Shown: positions 16,036 to 23,952 of the stretch, piece after piece | Position numbering within the stretch: the stretch's first letter is position 1 | How the letters are laid out: the number at the start of each line of letters is the position of its first letter | NCBI GenBank assembly: GCA_022360655.1 | Contig: JAKSCK010000037.1 | Span: forward strand, 1 to 32,726 | DNA length: 32,726 nt | Origin: Spirochaetales bacterium | GTDB lineage: Bacteria; Spirochaetota; Spirochaetia; DSM-2461 | Reading direction: 5' to 3' | Notes under the pieces: generated by a model | Seen by the model: the letters and a program-made list of their open reading frames with translations, nothing else | The model's database searches: none | What the model was told of the DNA's origin: nothing | Made by a program: the position numbers and the translations under genes

Positions 16036-17055
16036 ATGCCCAATCAGCGGGATGTGGCCCGGATTGCCGGTGTTTCCAGTGCTTCTGTATCACGATATCT
16101 CACAAGCCCCCACTGTGTTCGTCCAAAAACAGCACAGCGCATAGAACATGCCATCCAAGAAACGGGATATACGCTTGATCATTCGGCTCGTTCTCTTCGG
16201 ACGGGAAGGAGCTACCATGTTGGTATTCTGATGCCGGGGATTGGGCCATTTTATTGGGAAATTCACCAGGGAATTCAGGATGCCCTCATCAAGGCTGGCT
16301 ACTTCAATACAATTTTCTATACACGCGATACTGGAGGCTTTCATCAAATACCTCCTGCTGAGTTGCTGGCTAAATTGAGTCACAAAATGATGGAAGGCGT
16401 GATTTTTTTTCCCATGGATACGAAGGGTGATGAGGTTATACTCCGTGAAATCCAACGATTGCATCAAAATATTGTTCTTGTGGATCGGGATATGGACAAT
16501 CCCACTCTTGATCAGGTCTTCATTGATAATCATCGAGCCGGTCGTTTAGCGGCCCAGGCTTTTCTTGATCATGGGCATCGTCAGTTGCTCTTTCTTGATG
16601 GTATGAAAACCTCGTATGCAGCGGTTCAACGTCGTGAAGGATTTCTTCAGTACCTAGCAAAGAAACATATTGATTTTCCTCCTTCCCGAATACTGCCTGG
16701 GGATTATTCTGCTCTCACGGCTTACAAAACTGCCAAAAAGAATATTCCAACGCTTCCTCCATTCACCGGTGTTTTTGCTGTGAACGATGCTACAGCCATG
16801 GGGTTTCTTCGTGCAGCAGGAGAAGAAGGGCTTCAATGTCCCCATGACTTTTCATTGATTGGTTTTGATAATAATGAGGAGTTTACGCCATTCCTCACAC
16901 CTTCTCTATCGACATTTCAGCAACCGCTCAAAGATGTGGGTACCATTGCAGCAGAGCATCTTCTGAAGCAAATGGATGGACTCTCTCCCCCCAAGATCAC
17001 CATCTTGCAACCTCAGTTTATCCCTCGAGAATCACTGAGTACTCGCCTCACTTAA
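16036..17055 (+). CDS. LacI-family transcriptional regulator
   Basis: This 339-residue regulator has an N-terminal LacI helix-turn-helix (QRDVARIAGVSSASVSRYL, residues about 4-22) and hinge (SARSLRTGRS). It is followed by a periplasmic-binding-protein-like effector domain (VGILMPGIGPFYWEIHQGI, VDRDMDNPTLDQVFIDN, GVFAVNDATAMGFLRA, FSLIGFDNN, STFQQPLKDVG). I chose the ATG at 16036 because AAGGAG lies seven bases upstream and the helix-turn-helix starts at once, as is usual; the longer frame from 15976 would add an unrelated leader. It is divergent from the glucan operon and is the obvious candidate regulator, probably a repressor released by an oligosaccharide. Confidence 0.93.
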   Translation: MPNQRDVARIAGVSSASVSRYLTSPHCVRPKTAQRIEHAIQETGYTLDHSARSLRTGRSYHVGILMPGIGPFYWEIHQGIQDALIKAGYFNTIFYTRDTGGFHQIPPAELLAKLSHKMMEGVIFFPMDTKGDEVILREIQRLHQNIVLVDRDMDNPTLDQVFIDNHRAGRLAAQAFLDHGHRQLLFLDGMKTSYAAVQRREGFLQYLAKKHIDFPPSRILPGDYSALTAYKTAKKNIPTLPPFTGVFAVNDATAMGFLRAAGEEGLQCPHDFSLIGFDNNEEFTPFLTPSLSTFQQPLKDVGTIAAEHLLKQMDGLSPPKITILQPQFIPRESLSTRLT

Positions 17056-17420
17056 ATTTAAAGGAGAATTCTTTTAGTACCCCGAATCGGGGGAAGCCAG
17101 TCAAGTTGTTCAATGTTGTATGAACGGACTTGGACACAGATCATTTTTTTCATTGAAACATATGAATCTCTCAAGTGAATGCGTTTGGGTTCAAAGATTT
17201 TTTTCAAAAAAAATTCTTTGATTCAATTCCGGTAAGTGATGGCTATGAAGGAGTCTATGTCCATCGTCTCTCTTTTATCCAGATGGTTCAGGGCTTTGAG
17301 AGAGTCTCTTCCCTCTTCGATAAACTCAAGGCTCTGCTCTATAATCAGGAACCGCCATACAGAACAATCCAGTACCCCTTGAGGGTAAATCTCTTGCGTT
17401 TTGTTTAGCAGGGAGGTCGT
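17056..17420. other. 365-base region without a supported gene
   Basis: This stretch lies between the LacI-family gene and guaC. I see an interrupted hairpin (17102-17106 with 17128-17132, and 17108-17112 with 17121-17125) followed 11 bases later by a run of seven T, which may end the regulator transcript. I also see an A/T-rich inverted repeat (17191-17221) and a TATAAT (17340-17345) that could be the -10 of the guaC promoter, although no good -35 is spaced correctly. A 77-codon GTG-started frame at 17175-17408 lacks a ribosome-binding site and protein-like features. Confidence 0.45.
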
Positions 17421-18472
17421 GTGCGTATCGACTACGAGATCAAACTGGGATTCAAAGATGTGATGATTCGGCCAAAACGGTCGACATTGAAGAGTCGGAG
17501 TCAGGTGGATTTGAATCGAACATTCCGGTTCAGAAATGCAGGCGGTGAATGGACCGGTGTCCCCATAGTGGCAGCAAACATGGATACAGTTGGAACCTTT
17601 TCCATGGCCAAGGCCCTCTCTCCAGCAGGAGTGGTGACAGCCATTCACAAGCATTACAGCGTGGAGCAATGGGCTCAGTTTTCTCAAGAGGCTTCGACAG
17701 GCTTTGAGGAACATGTGATGGTGAGCACGGGGACAAGTGAGGATGACCGGTTAAAGCTAGAAGCCATCATGAAACGTATTCCCACTCTGCGCTACATCTG
17801 TGTTGATGTGGCCAATGGTTATTCCGAGCACTTTGTTGACTTTGTCAAACGCCTCCGGGACGATTGGCCAGAAAAAGTCATCACAGCTGGTAATGTGGTG
17901 ACCGGTGAAATGGTGGAAGAACTCATTCTTGCTGGGGCCGACATTGTTAAAGTGGGGATTGGTCCAGGATCGGTGTGCACAACGCGTGTCAAAACGGGTG
18001 TGGGCTATCCTCAGCTCTCTGCTGTGATTGAATGCGCTGATGCGGCTCATGGACTTGGTGGACACATCATCAGTGATGGTGGATGTGCTCGACCGGGAGA
18101 TGTGGCCAAAGCCTATGGTGCGGGTGCTGACTATGTGATGCTGGGGGGAATGCTGGCAGGCCATGATGAATGCGAGGGCCAAATGATGGAAAGGACGGAA
18201 AACAATTCGTCCAGTTCTATGGGATGAGTTCAGCGACAGCCATGGATAAACATTCTGGTGGAGTGGCGGAATACCGAGCCTCAGAAGGAAAATGTGTTTC
18301 CATCCCCTATAGAGGCAGTGTGGATGGTACACTCAGAGATATCCTGGGAGGGGTTCGATCTGCCTGCACTTATGTGGGAGCAGCACGGTTGAAAGAACTC
18401 AGTCGACGAACCACCTTCATTCGGGTCATGGAGCAAGAGAACATCGTTTACGGTGGTGACTGGAAACAATGA
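17421..18472 (+). pseudogene. guaC: GMP reductase with a single-base frameshift
   Basis: GMP reductase converts GMP to IMP with NADPH. The first frame (17421-18227) covers the barrel up to [19 protein letters not shown] and includes the catalytic loop [11 protein letters not shown] with Cys186, the same number as in the E. coli enzyme. The rest ([55 protein letters not shown]) lies in the next frame and ends at 18472. The switch is near 18190-18196: one extra G in AAAGGACGG would restore a protein of about 350 residues, close to the usual 347. As given, the gene is broken after residue 257 and then has 11 stray residues. The GTG start at 17421 has GGGAGG four bases upstream. Everything else is well conserved, so a sequencing error or very recent mutation is likely. 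Confidence 0.88.
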
Positions 18473-18497
18473 TTTCAGAATGATAGAGGAGGCATCG

Positions 18498-19319
18498 ATG
18501 GAAGATTTCACGTTTATCGGACAAGGGAACACAAGTTTGCGTGGGCATTATTGGGGGATTTCTTCTCCCAAGGCAGCATTGCTCATCATTCATGGTTTTG
18601 GAGAGCATGGAGCGCGTTATGCTCCCATGGCTGAGTACCTCAATAAACGAGATATCGCCGTCTTTGCCTTTGATCATAGAGGCCATGGCTTATCCGAGGG
18701 GAAACGGGGGAGCATTCGTTCCTGGGAGCAGTATCGTCTGGATATAGAGAGTGCTTCTGGGGAGCTGGCTCAGCGCTGCCCGAATGCTCCTCAGTTCCTC
18801 TTGGGACACAGTCTTGGTGGAACCATGGCCTTGGATTACATTCAAAAGACACAAAATAAACCCCGGGGAGCTGTGGTTTCCGCACCTGCCTTGGGTAAAC
18901 CAGGTTTATCTCCGGTGCTTTTGGCCATTGGCCGTTTGCTTTCAGCGGTTGCTCCATCCTTTTCTATGAAAACCCGATTGGATAGCAATGGCATCAGCCG
19001 AGTGCCTGAAGAGTGTGAAAAGTATCGTCAAGATCCCTTGGTTCATGATGTGGCCTGTGCTCGACTTGGAACCGAACTTACGGCAGTTCAAAATTCGATT
19101 TTTGCCCAGGCCTATGCCCTGGATGTGCCACTTCTTCTCACTTATGGTTCTGGGGATGCCATTGCTCCGCATGAACCCATTGAACGGTTCTTTGAGGAAG
19201 CAGGTGGGGAGGATAAAGTCCTTCAGGTTTTTCCAGAGGCCTTCCATGAAATCCATAATGACACCATACGTGAGGATGTGTTTTCCCTTTATGCGAATTG
19301 GATGTTGGCTCGCATTTAA
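18498..19319 (+). CDS. Alpha/beta hydrolase, monoacylglycerol lipase-like
   Basis: This 273-residue cytoplasmic alpha/beta-hydrolase belongs to the serine hydrolase group that includes monoacylglycerol lipases and lysophospholipase PldB. The landmarks are the oxyanion segment LIIHGFGEHGARY, FDHRGHGLSEG, the nucleophile elbow GHSLGG with Ser105, Asp220 in TYGSGDAIAP, and His250 in AFHEIHND. No signal peptide is present. The ATG at 18498 follows GAGGAGG with five bases between; the upstream in-frame ATG overlaps the guaC end and has no comparable site. It starts 25 bases after guaC and may be cotranscribed with it. The substrate is probably a lipid ester but is not fixed by sequence. Confidence 0.88.
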   Translation: MEDFTFIGQGNTSLRGHYWGISSPKAALLIIHGFGEHGARYAPMAEYLNKRDIAVFAFDHRGHGLSEGKRGSIRSWEQYRLDIESASGELAQRCPNAPQFLLGHSLGGTMALDYIQKTQNKPRGAVVSAPALGKPGLSPVLLAIGRLLSAVAPSFSMKTRLDSNGISRVPEECEKYRQDPLVHDVACARLGTELTAVQNSIFAQAYALDVPLLLTYGSGDAIAPHEPIERFFEEAGGEDKVLQVFPEAFHEIHNDTIREDVFSLYANWMLARI

Positions 19320-19445
19320 TTTCTCATGATTCCAGGTGATGGGCAGAGCAAACCCTCAGCCCATCGCATTCCAGTCATTCAAGACTTTGCTCATCAGAAT
19401 GGCTGACCCCATTTCGATTTTTTCCCCTCTTGGTTCATCAAGTCG

Positions 19446-19451
19446 TATAAT
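19446..19451 (+). promoter_or_regulatory. Consensus -10 element seven bases before a start codon
   Basis: TATAAT at 19446-19451 is followed by seven bases and then the ATG at 19459. Transcription from this element would begin at or very near the A of the start codon. No Shine-Dalgarno sequence precedes that ATG, which fits a leaderless mRNA. The -35 region is not convincing. Confidence 0.4.
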
Positions 19452-19458
19452 CCCTGAC

Positions 19459-19938
19459 ATGAGAGTCTTTCGTGTCATGTTTGTTTGTTTAGGAAATATT
19501 TGCCGCAGTCCCCTTGGCCATGGAGTGTTTGCTCATCATGTGGCTCAAGCAGGTTTGCAAGACCAGATATTCGTTGAATCTAGTGGAACAGGTGCTTGGC
19601 ATGTGGGAGAACAGGCGGATGCGCGAATGCGATCCGTGGCCGCTTCCCATGGTGTTCCCATTGATCATAGGGCGCAAAAATTCGCATCGTCAGATTTTGA
19701 ACAGTATGATCTGATTCTTGCCATGGATTCCCAAAATCGCCGTGATATCTTATCGCTTTGTCCTCATCCTTCACTGGCAGCCAAAGTCAAAATGTTCCGG
19801 GATTTTGATCCTCAAGGTCCAGGAGATGTTCCCGATCCCTGGTATGGCGGTCCGGAGGGATTTGAGATGGTTTGGGATATTGTAGAGCGCACGGCATCCC
19901 ATCTCCTTCAGCACATTTCTCAAGAATTGCAATCCTAA
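19459..19938 (+). CDS. Low-molecular-weight protein-tyrosine phosphatase
   Basis: This 159-residue cytoplasmic phosphatase carries the CX5R loop at its N-terminus (CLGNICRS, Cys10 to Arg16) and the general-acid motif DPWYGG with Asp126, in the order and spacing normal for the family. The ATG at 19459 puts the active-site loop at the usual distance from the N-terminus. The longer frame beginning at 19336 would add 41 unrelated residues. No ribosome-binding site precedes 19459; see the TATAAT noted immediately upstream. It stands alone between the hydrolase gene and the metal-chelate transporter. Its target is unknown, since there is no capsule or tyrosine-kinase gene nearby. Confidence 0.92.
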   Translation: MRVFRVMFVCLGNICRSPLGHGVFAHHVAQAGLQDQIFVESSGTGAWHVGEQADARMRSVAASHGVPIDHRAQKFASSDFEQYDLILAMDSQNRRDILSLCPHPSLAAKVKMFRDFDPQGPGDVPDPWYGGPEGFEMVWDIVERTASHLLQHISQELQS

Positions 19939-19985
19939 ATAGAGTCACCCCGGTTTGTTTGCCGGGATGGTTAAGGAGTTCTCTG

Positions 19986-21035
19986 ATGAAAAAAGTATCG
20001 GTATTGTTGGCTTTTGTTCTCTCTCTTTCGCTTTGGAATCATGGCCTGTTTGCCCGAGGAAATCAGGATGTTGTGGCATCGCCTTCGGATGAATCTCTTC
20101 CTCAACGCATTGTTCAGGTGGGATCAGCAGGGTTTATGGTAGAAAATGCCCTGTACCTTTTTCCCAGTGCACCAGAGCGAATTGTGGCCATGACCGATGG
20201 CAATCAGGGACGGGGGGCTTTTCTGGCTGATCTTGATCCTGAATATGCTGAGAAAACCATTCTTCCTCGATCGGCAAATACAGAGGCCATTTTGGCTCTT
20301 TCACCAGATCGGGTGGTGATGAAAAACTTTCTCAAGAAGCGAATGGGGCTTCCCTTAGAGAATCTTGGAATACCAGTCACCTACCTTGATTTGGAAACTC
20401 CTGAGGCATGGATGTCTGATTTAGATAATCTTGGCGCACTGATGGGCAATGAAGAACGGGCGCAAGACATTGGTCAGGAGATTTCCCATACCACATCCCA
20501 ATTGGCCACAGCTCTGGAAGGTGTGGAAAAGAAACCTCGAGTTTTGTTCTTGTATTGGTCGGTGAAGGATGGCAGTACTGCTGTGAATCTTCCCCCAAAA
20601 TCCTATATGCAAACACGCATGGTGGAGATGGCCGGAGGTGAAGCCGTGTGGCTTGATGCTGAATTGGGAAGCCGGTGGACCAAAACCAATTTTGAACAGG
20701 TAGCGGCTTGGGATCCAGATGTGGTGATTGTGGCGGCCTACCATGTTTCTGCAGAAGAGGCCATGGCCACGCTGAAAGATGATTCAGCCTGGTCTTCTCT
20801 TCGAGCTTTTCAAGAAGATCAGGCTCATGTGATGCCTGCGGATTATTACAGCTGGGATCAGCCGGATATTCGGTGGTTGCTTGGAGTTCAATGGATGGCC
20901 AAAACCTTCCATCCGCAGCGCTTTGAGGATGTGGATCTTCTTGATCAGGCCCGCCAATTTTATCAAACCATGTTTGGGATGACTGGGGAGCAGTTTGATT
21001 CCATGATTCTTCCACGTTTAACAGGCCTCCGATGA
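19986..21035 (+). CDS. Metal-chelate ABC transporter substrate-binding protein
   Basis: This 349-residue exported protein has a signal peptide (KKVSVLLAFVLSLSLWNHGLFA) and belongs to the FhuD/BtuF class of helical-backbone binding proteins. Supporting segments are APERIVAM near the start of the mature domain, LSPDRVVMKN, LGIPVTYLDLETPEAW, AAWDPDVVIVAAY and the C-terminal IRWLLGVQWMAKTFHPQRF. It has no lipobox. The ATG at 19986 has AAGGAG seven bases upstream. Its stop overlaps the permease start (ATGA). The ligand should be a ferric siderophore, haem, corrinoid or similar metal chelate, and sequence alone does not choose between them. Confidence 0.88.
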   Translation: MKKVSVLLAFVLSLSLWNHGLFARGNQDVVASPSDESLPQRIVQVGSAGFMVENALYLFPSAPERIVAMTDGNQGRGAFLADLDPEYAEKTILPRSANTEAILALSPDRVVMKNFLKKRMGLPLENLGIPVTYLDLETPEAWMSDLDNLGALMGNEERAQDIGQEISHTTSQLATALEGVEKKPRVLFLYWSVKDGSTAVNLPPKSYMQTRMVEMAGGEAVWLDAELGSRWTKTNFEQVAAWDPDVVIVAAYHVSAEEAMATLKDDSAWSSLRAFQEDQAHVMPADYYSWDQPDIRWLLGVQWMAKTFHPQRFEDVDLLDQARQFYQTMFGMTGEQFDSMILPRLTGLR

Positions 21036-22045
21036 TGGGAAAGAGAGGGGCCATCGTACTGATTCTTGGTGTTCTCATTCTTATTACGGCCCTTTCTCTT
21101 CTTTGGGGGCGATATCCTCACCCTGGTTTTACGAGTCTTAAAACGCTCAAAAATGACTCGATGGCTCAGATTGTTTTTTGGAACTTACGAGCTCCTCGCA
21201 TTGTAACGGCTCTATTGTTGGGGGCCTCTTTAGCCACCTCAGGTTCTGTCTTTCAAACGGTTTTGGGGAATCCCCTGGTGGAACCAGGTTTTCTTGGGGT
21301 GAGTCAGGGCGCGGCATTTGGTGCCGCACTGGCCATTTTGGTGGGTTTGGGCCCCTGGTCGGTTCCTGTGAGCGCGGTCTTTTTTGGATTTGCTGGTTTG
21401 CTTGTGAGTTGGATTCTGGCCAAGAGAATTCGGTATGGAGGAGCCATTCTACGCCTTGTGCTTGCAGGAATCGTGTCCTCTGCACTCTTTTCCTCTGGTT
21501 TAGGAATCTTAAAGATAATGGCTGACCCTCGTAGTGAGCTTCCTGAAATCACTTTTTGGATGATGGGAGGTTTGACTGGAATCACCTGGGGAACACTGCG
21601 CGCCATGGCATTTCCACCTTTGCTCTCCCTTGTGCTTCTTTTGATTTTTCGATGGCGTGTGAATCTCATGTCCTTGGATGATCGGTCTGCCTTTGCTCTT
21701 GGGGCGGCTCCTGGCCGAGAACGGGCTTTCCTTGTGGCTCTTTGCGTGGTGGCTGTGGCAACAGTGACCGCTGTGGCTGGAATTGTTTCTTGGGTGGGTT
21801 TGTTGATTCCCCATATTTCACGTCGACTTGTGGGGGCGGATGCCCGGGCCTCGCTTCCTCTTTCCTTGGTCTTAGGCGCCATATTTGTATTGATTTGTGA
21901 TGATGTGGCCAGAGGAATCAGTTCAGGTGAGATTCCTTTGGGCTTGGTGACATCCTTTGCTGGTGCGGCTGTATTTGCCCTCCTCATGACACAAGGAAAA
22001 GATCGTGGTGCTCCTCCTTCCGGCCGACGGGGGAGCCGACGATGA
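21032..22045 (+). CDS. FecCD-family ABC transporter permease
   Basis: This 337-residue inner-membrane protein of the FecCD/BtuC family has around ten hydrophobic segments. Family signatures include LRAPRIVTALLLGASLATSG, GNPLVEPGFLGVSQGAAFGA, an extended LRLVLAGI stretch, ALGAAPGRER and AGIVSWVGLLIPHISRRLVG, the last being the ATPase-coupling region. The C-terminus is strongly basic (GRRGSRR). It overlaps the binding protein by four bases at its start and the ATPase gene by four bases at its end, so all three subunits are translationally coupled. It is expected to act as a homodimer. Confidence 0.94.
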   Translation: MMGKRGAIVLILGVLILITALSLLWGRYPHPGFTSLKTLKNDSMAQIVFWNLRAPRIVTALLLGASLATSGSVFQTVLGNPLVEPGFLGVSQGAAFGAALAILVGLGPWSVPVSAVFFGFAGLLVSWILAKRIRYGGAILRLVLAGIVSSALFSSGLGILKIMADPRSELPEITFWMMGGLTGITWGTLRAMAFPPLLSLVLLLIFRWRVNLMSLDDRSAFALGAAPGRERAFLVALCVVAVATVTAVAGIVSWVGLLIPHISRRLVGADARASLPLSLVLGAIFVLICDDVARGISSGEIPLGLVTSFAGAAVFALLMTQGKDRGAPPSGRRGSRR

Positions 22046-22839
22046 AAAAAGGCACCCGTATTCATGCGCACAATTTGAGTTTCTGTTGGCCACAGAAACA
22101 GGAATTTCTCTTCAAGGGTTGGGAACTTGAGGTGGAACCAGGAGAAACACTTTGTCTTCTTGGACCCAATGGATGCGGAAAAACCACTCTTTTGGAAATC
22201 ATGTTGGGGTGGAGAAAACCATCATCTGGATGCATCCAAATTGGGGGAATGAATCTTTCAGAACTTTCCTCTCGGGAACGGGGGCAGATGATGGCCTTGG
22301 TTCCTCAGGAAGAGCGTTTGCCCTTTGAGTATTGTGCATTAGATTATGTGCTTCTTGGTCGCGCTCCACATTTGACACCTCTTCAATCTCCAGGAGAAAA
22401 GGATGTGATTCTGGCTCAGGAGGCCTTAGAAGAAGTGGGCATTGGACATTTGGCTCAACGGCCTGTTCCTCGCTTGAGTGGAGGGGAACGGCGTATGGTT
22501 CTTTTGGCCCGGGCTTTAGCGCAAAATCCCTCCATCATGCTTTTGGATGAACCGGCCAATCATCTGGATCCTGGAAATCAGGAACGCATGCTTGTTTTGT
22601 TAAAAGCGCTACAAGATCAAGGTGTAACACTTGTGGTGAGCACCCATGATCCTGAATTTGCTGGGAGGATTTCCCATAAATTGGCTCTGTTGAAATCTTC
22701 AGAGTCCCTGATTGTAGGAAGTCCGCAAACTCTGTTGACCTGTGAAAATCTTGAGTCTCTCTATGGCACTCCTGTGCAAATCATCGAAGCTTACGGACGA
22801 CAGATCATGGTTTGGGGTGAACCTACCCCCATGGGATAG
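22042..22839 (+). CDS. Metal-chelate ABC transporter ATP-binding protein
   Basis: This 265-residue cytoplasmic ATPase is of the FepC/BtuD type. It has Walker A (GPNGCGKT, residues 41-48), Q-loop (VPQEE), signature LSGGERR, Walker B (IMLLDEP), D-loop (NHLDP) and switch histidine (STHD), all intact. It overlaps the permease by four bases (ATGA) and completes the importer. Its stop codon is two bases from the stop of the convergent SdpI-like gene, and the junction is the palindrome ATAGGCCTAT. No hairpin terminator separates the two operons. Confidence 0.95.
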   Translation: MKKGTRIHAHNLSFCWPQKQEFLFKGWELEVEPGETLCLLGPNGCGKTTLLEIMLGWRKPSSGCIQIGGMNLSELSSRERGQMMALVPQEERLPFEYCALDYVLLGRAPHLTPLQSPGEKDVILAQEALEEVGIGHLAQRPVPRLSGGERRMVLLARALAQNPSIMLLDEPANHLDPGNQERMLVLLKALQDQGVTLVVSTHDPEFAGRISHKLALLKSSESLIVGSPQTLLTCENLESLYGTPVQIIEAYGRQIMVWGEPTPMG

Positions 22840-22841
22840 GC

Positions 22842-23528
22842 CTATAGCGATGATTCTTCCTCTTGCCAACCTTTTTTTGACTCCCCTTTATGAAGATTTC
22901 TCCACAGAAGAATGGAATACACATTGGTGATGAGGAGTCCCAGTATGAGTGATCCCATGGAAAGCCAAAATCCAAGTAACTGGTGAGGGATGGCCATGGC
23001 TAGGAGAAACATCATTCCTGAAGCCACAAGAATATAACCACCGAGCCGGTGGGTTTTTTTCCAAATAACAGGATTGGAAAGAGTCCAGGGAGTTTTGATT
23101 CCTGTGGACCAGTTAGGTTGTATTCTGGTGGTGATGTTTCCAAGAATGATGAAGAGAATCCCCAAAAGACCTTTGACCAAGATGGGGAGGGGGAATTCGG
23201 GATGGAAGGCCGCTCCAATGGCAATCCATGTGAATCCCATCGTCATCAGGACTATGCTTCCCCGCATGATGCGGTAGGTTTGCGAGAATAAGGCATAGTT
23301 TTCCTTTTTGGGATCAATATGGGGCAGAAAGGTCATGCCAGCCCATATTCCTGGAGGCAGAAGCGCCAAAATGCCATAGGTACGTGGCGATCCCCAGCGT
23401 TGCACCTCTCCATAAAGATCCCATTGGACCGGAACCATGGATGGAAGCTCTTTCCGTATGATCAGGGTTGCAACCCAACTGAGGCCGGCCAAAATAAGAA
23501 TCCACCAGTCTTTTTTGATTGTGTTCAT
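22842..23528 (-). CDS. SdpI-family membrane protein
   Basis: This 228-residue inner-membrane protein has about six hydrophobic segments. The N-terminal part matches the DUF1648 pattern (LPSMVPVQWDLYGEVQRWGSP) and the C-terminal part the SdpI pattern (GNITTRIQPNWSTGIKTPWTLSNPVIWKKTHRLGGYI). In Bacillus subtilis SdpI gives immunity to the SDP toxin and also sequesters its repressor SdpR; most homologues elsewhere have no known toxin. The ATG at 23528 has AAGGAG six bases upstream and lies one base after the stop of the ArsR-type gene, so the two form an operon. No toxin gene is visible nearby. Confidence 0.87.
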   Translation of the reverse strand: MNTIKKDWWILILAGLSWVATLIIRKELPSMVPVQWDLYGEVQRWGSPRTYGILALLPPGIWAGMTFLPHIDPKKENYALFSQTYRIMRGSIVLMTMGFTWIAIGAAFHPEFPLPILVKGLLGILFIILGNITTRIQPNWSTGIKTPWTLSNPVIWKKTHRLGGYILVASGMMFLLAMAIPHQLLGFWLSMGSLILGLLITNVYSILLWRNLHKGESKKGWQEEESSL

Positions 23529-23529
23529 A

Positions 23530-23817
23530 TCATTCTCCTTCCCCATCTTTCTTGGGGGAATGCGGATCTTTGATGGTGTAAATCCATGTGAGAAGATCCT
23601 GAAAAACTGTTGTGTTGAGGGAGTAGATGATGCTCTGACCCTTCCGATGGGCCATCACCAATTGGGCCTGTTTGAGGAGGGCCAGATGGTGACTCACGGA
23701 AGGCTTTGTGATGTCAAAGGCGTTGGCAATTTCCCCGGCAGAACGATCTTTGATTCGCAGTTGTTCTAATATCTGCCTTCGTGTTGGATCGGCAAGGGCT
23801 TTGAAGAGAAGGTTCAT
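23530..23817 (-). CDS. ArsR-family repressor, SdpR-like
   Basis: This 95-residue winged-helix repressor has the typical ArsR/SdpR layout: LFKALADPTRRQILEQL, the recognition helix region ITKPSVSHHLALLKQAQLV, and the wing HRKGQSIIYSLN. There is no CXC metal-binding motif in the DNA-binding helix, so it is probably not a metal sensor. It is followed after one base by the SdpI-like gene, the same pairing as sdpRI. AAGGAG lies four bases before the ATG. A 9-6-9 inverted repeat sits just upstream of the ribosome-binding site, which points to autorepression. Confidence 0.9.
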   Translation of the reverse strand: MNLLFKALADPTRRQILEQLRIKDRSAGEIANAFDITKPSVSHHLALLKQAQLVMAHRKGQSIIYSLNTTVFQDLLTWIYTIKDPHSPKKDGEGE

Positions 23818-23833
23818 AGGACTCCTTGTTTAG

Positions 23834-23857
23834 ATATTTAGAAAAACATCTAAATAT
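23834..23857 (-). promoter_or_regulatory. Inverted-repeat operator upstream of sdpR-like gene
   Basis: ATATTTAGA (23834-23842) and TCTAAATAT (23849-23857) form a perfect inverted repeat with a 6-base spacer. It lies 17-40 bases before the repressor start codon, where the core promoter should be. This is a natural binding site for the ArsR-type dimer encoded next to it. Confidence 0.65.
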
Positions 23858-23917
23858 TAAATCATCACCAAAGGGAAGACAAGGGATGATGGCAAAGGAG
23901 GATTTTCATTCCGGAAC

Positions 23918-23938
23918 ACCCCGGCAGAATGCCGGGGT
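23918..23938 (-). terminator. GC-rich hairpin after the chemoreceptor gene
   Basis: ACCCCGGCA and TGCCGGGGT pair perfectly (9 bp, 3-base loop) 15 bases beyond the chemoreceptor stop codon. No run of U follows on the minus strand, so this is a 3'-end or weak terminator hairpin and not a classic intrinsic terminator. Confidence 0.5.
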
Positions 23939-23952
23939 CGATCTCAAGAACG

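Noticed and set aside
17175..17408. 77-codon GTG-started frame between the LacI-family gene and guaC
   Set aside because: There is no ribosome-binding site and no recognisable domain, and it overlaps a probable guaC promoter region.
19939..19985. Cobalamin or other riboswitch before the metal-chelate transporter
   Set aside because: Only 47 bases separate the genes, with one weak CCCGG/CCGGG hairpin; there is no room for, and no sign of, the conserved cobalamin-element boxes.
21304..22071. 255-codon open frame on the minus strand opposite the FecCD permease
   Set aside because: Its Arg/Pro/Ser/Thr-rich composition is typical of the antisense of a membrane protein gene, and the permease frame has clear family motifs.
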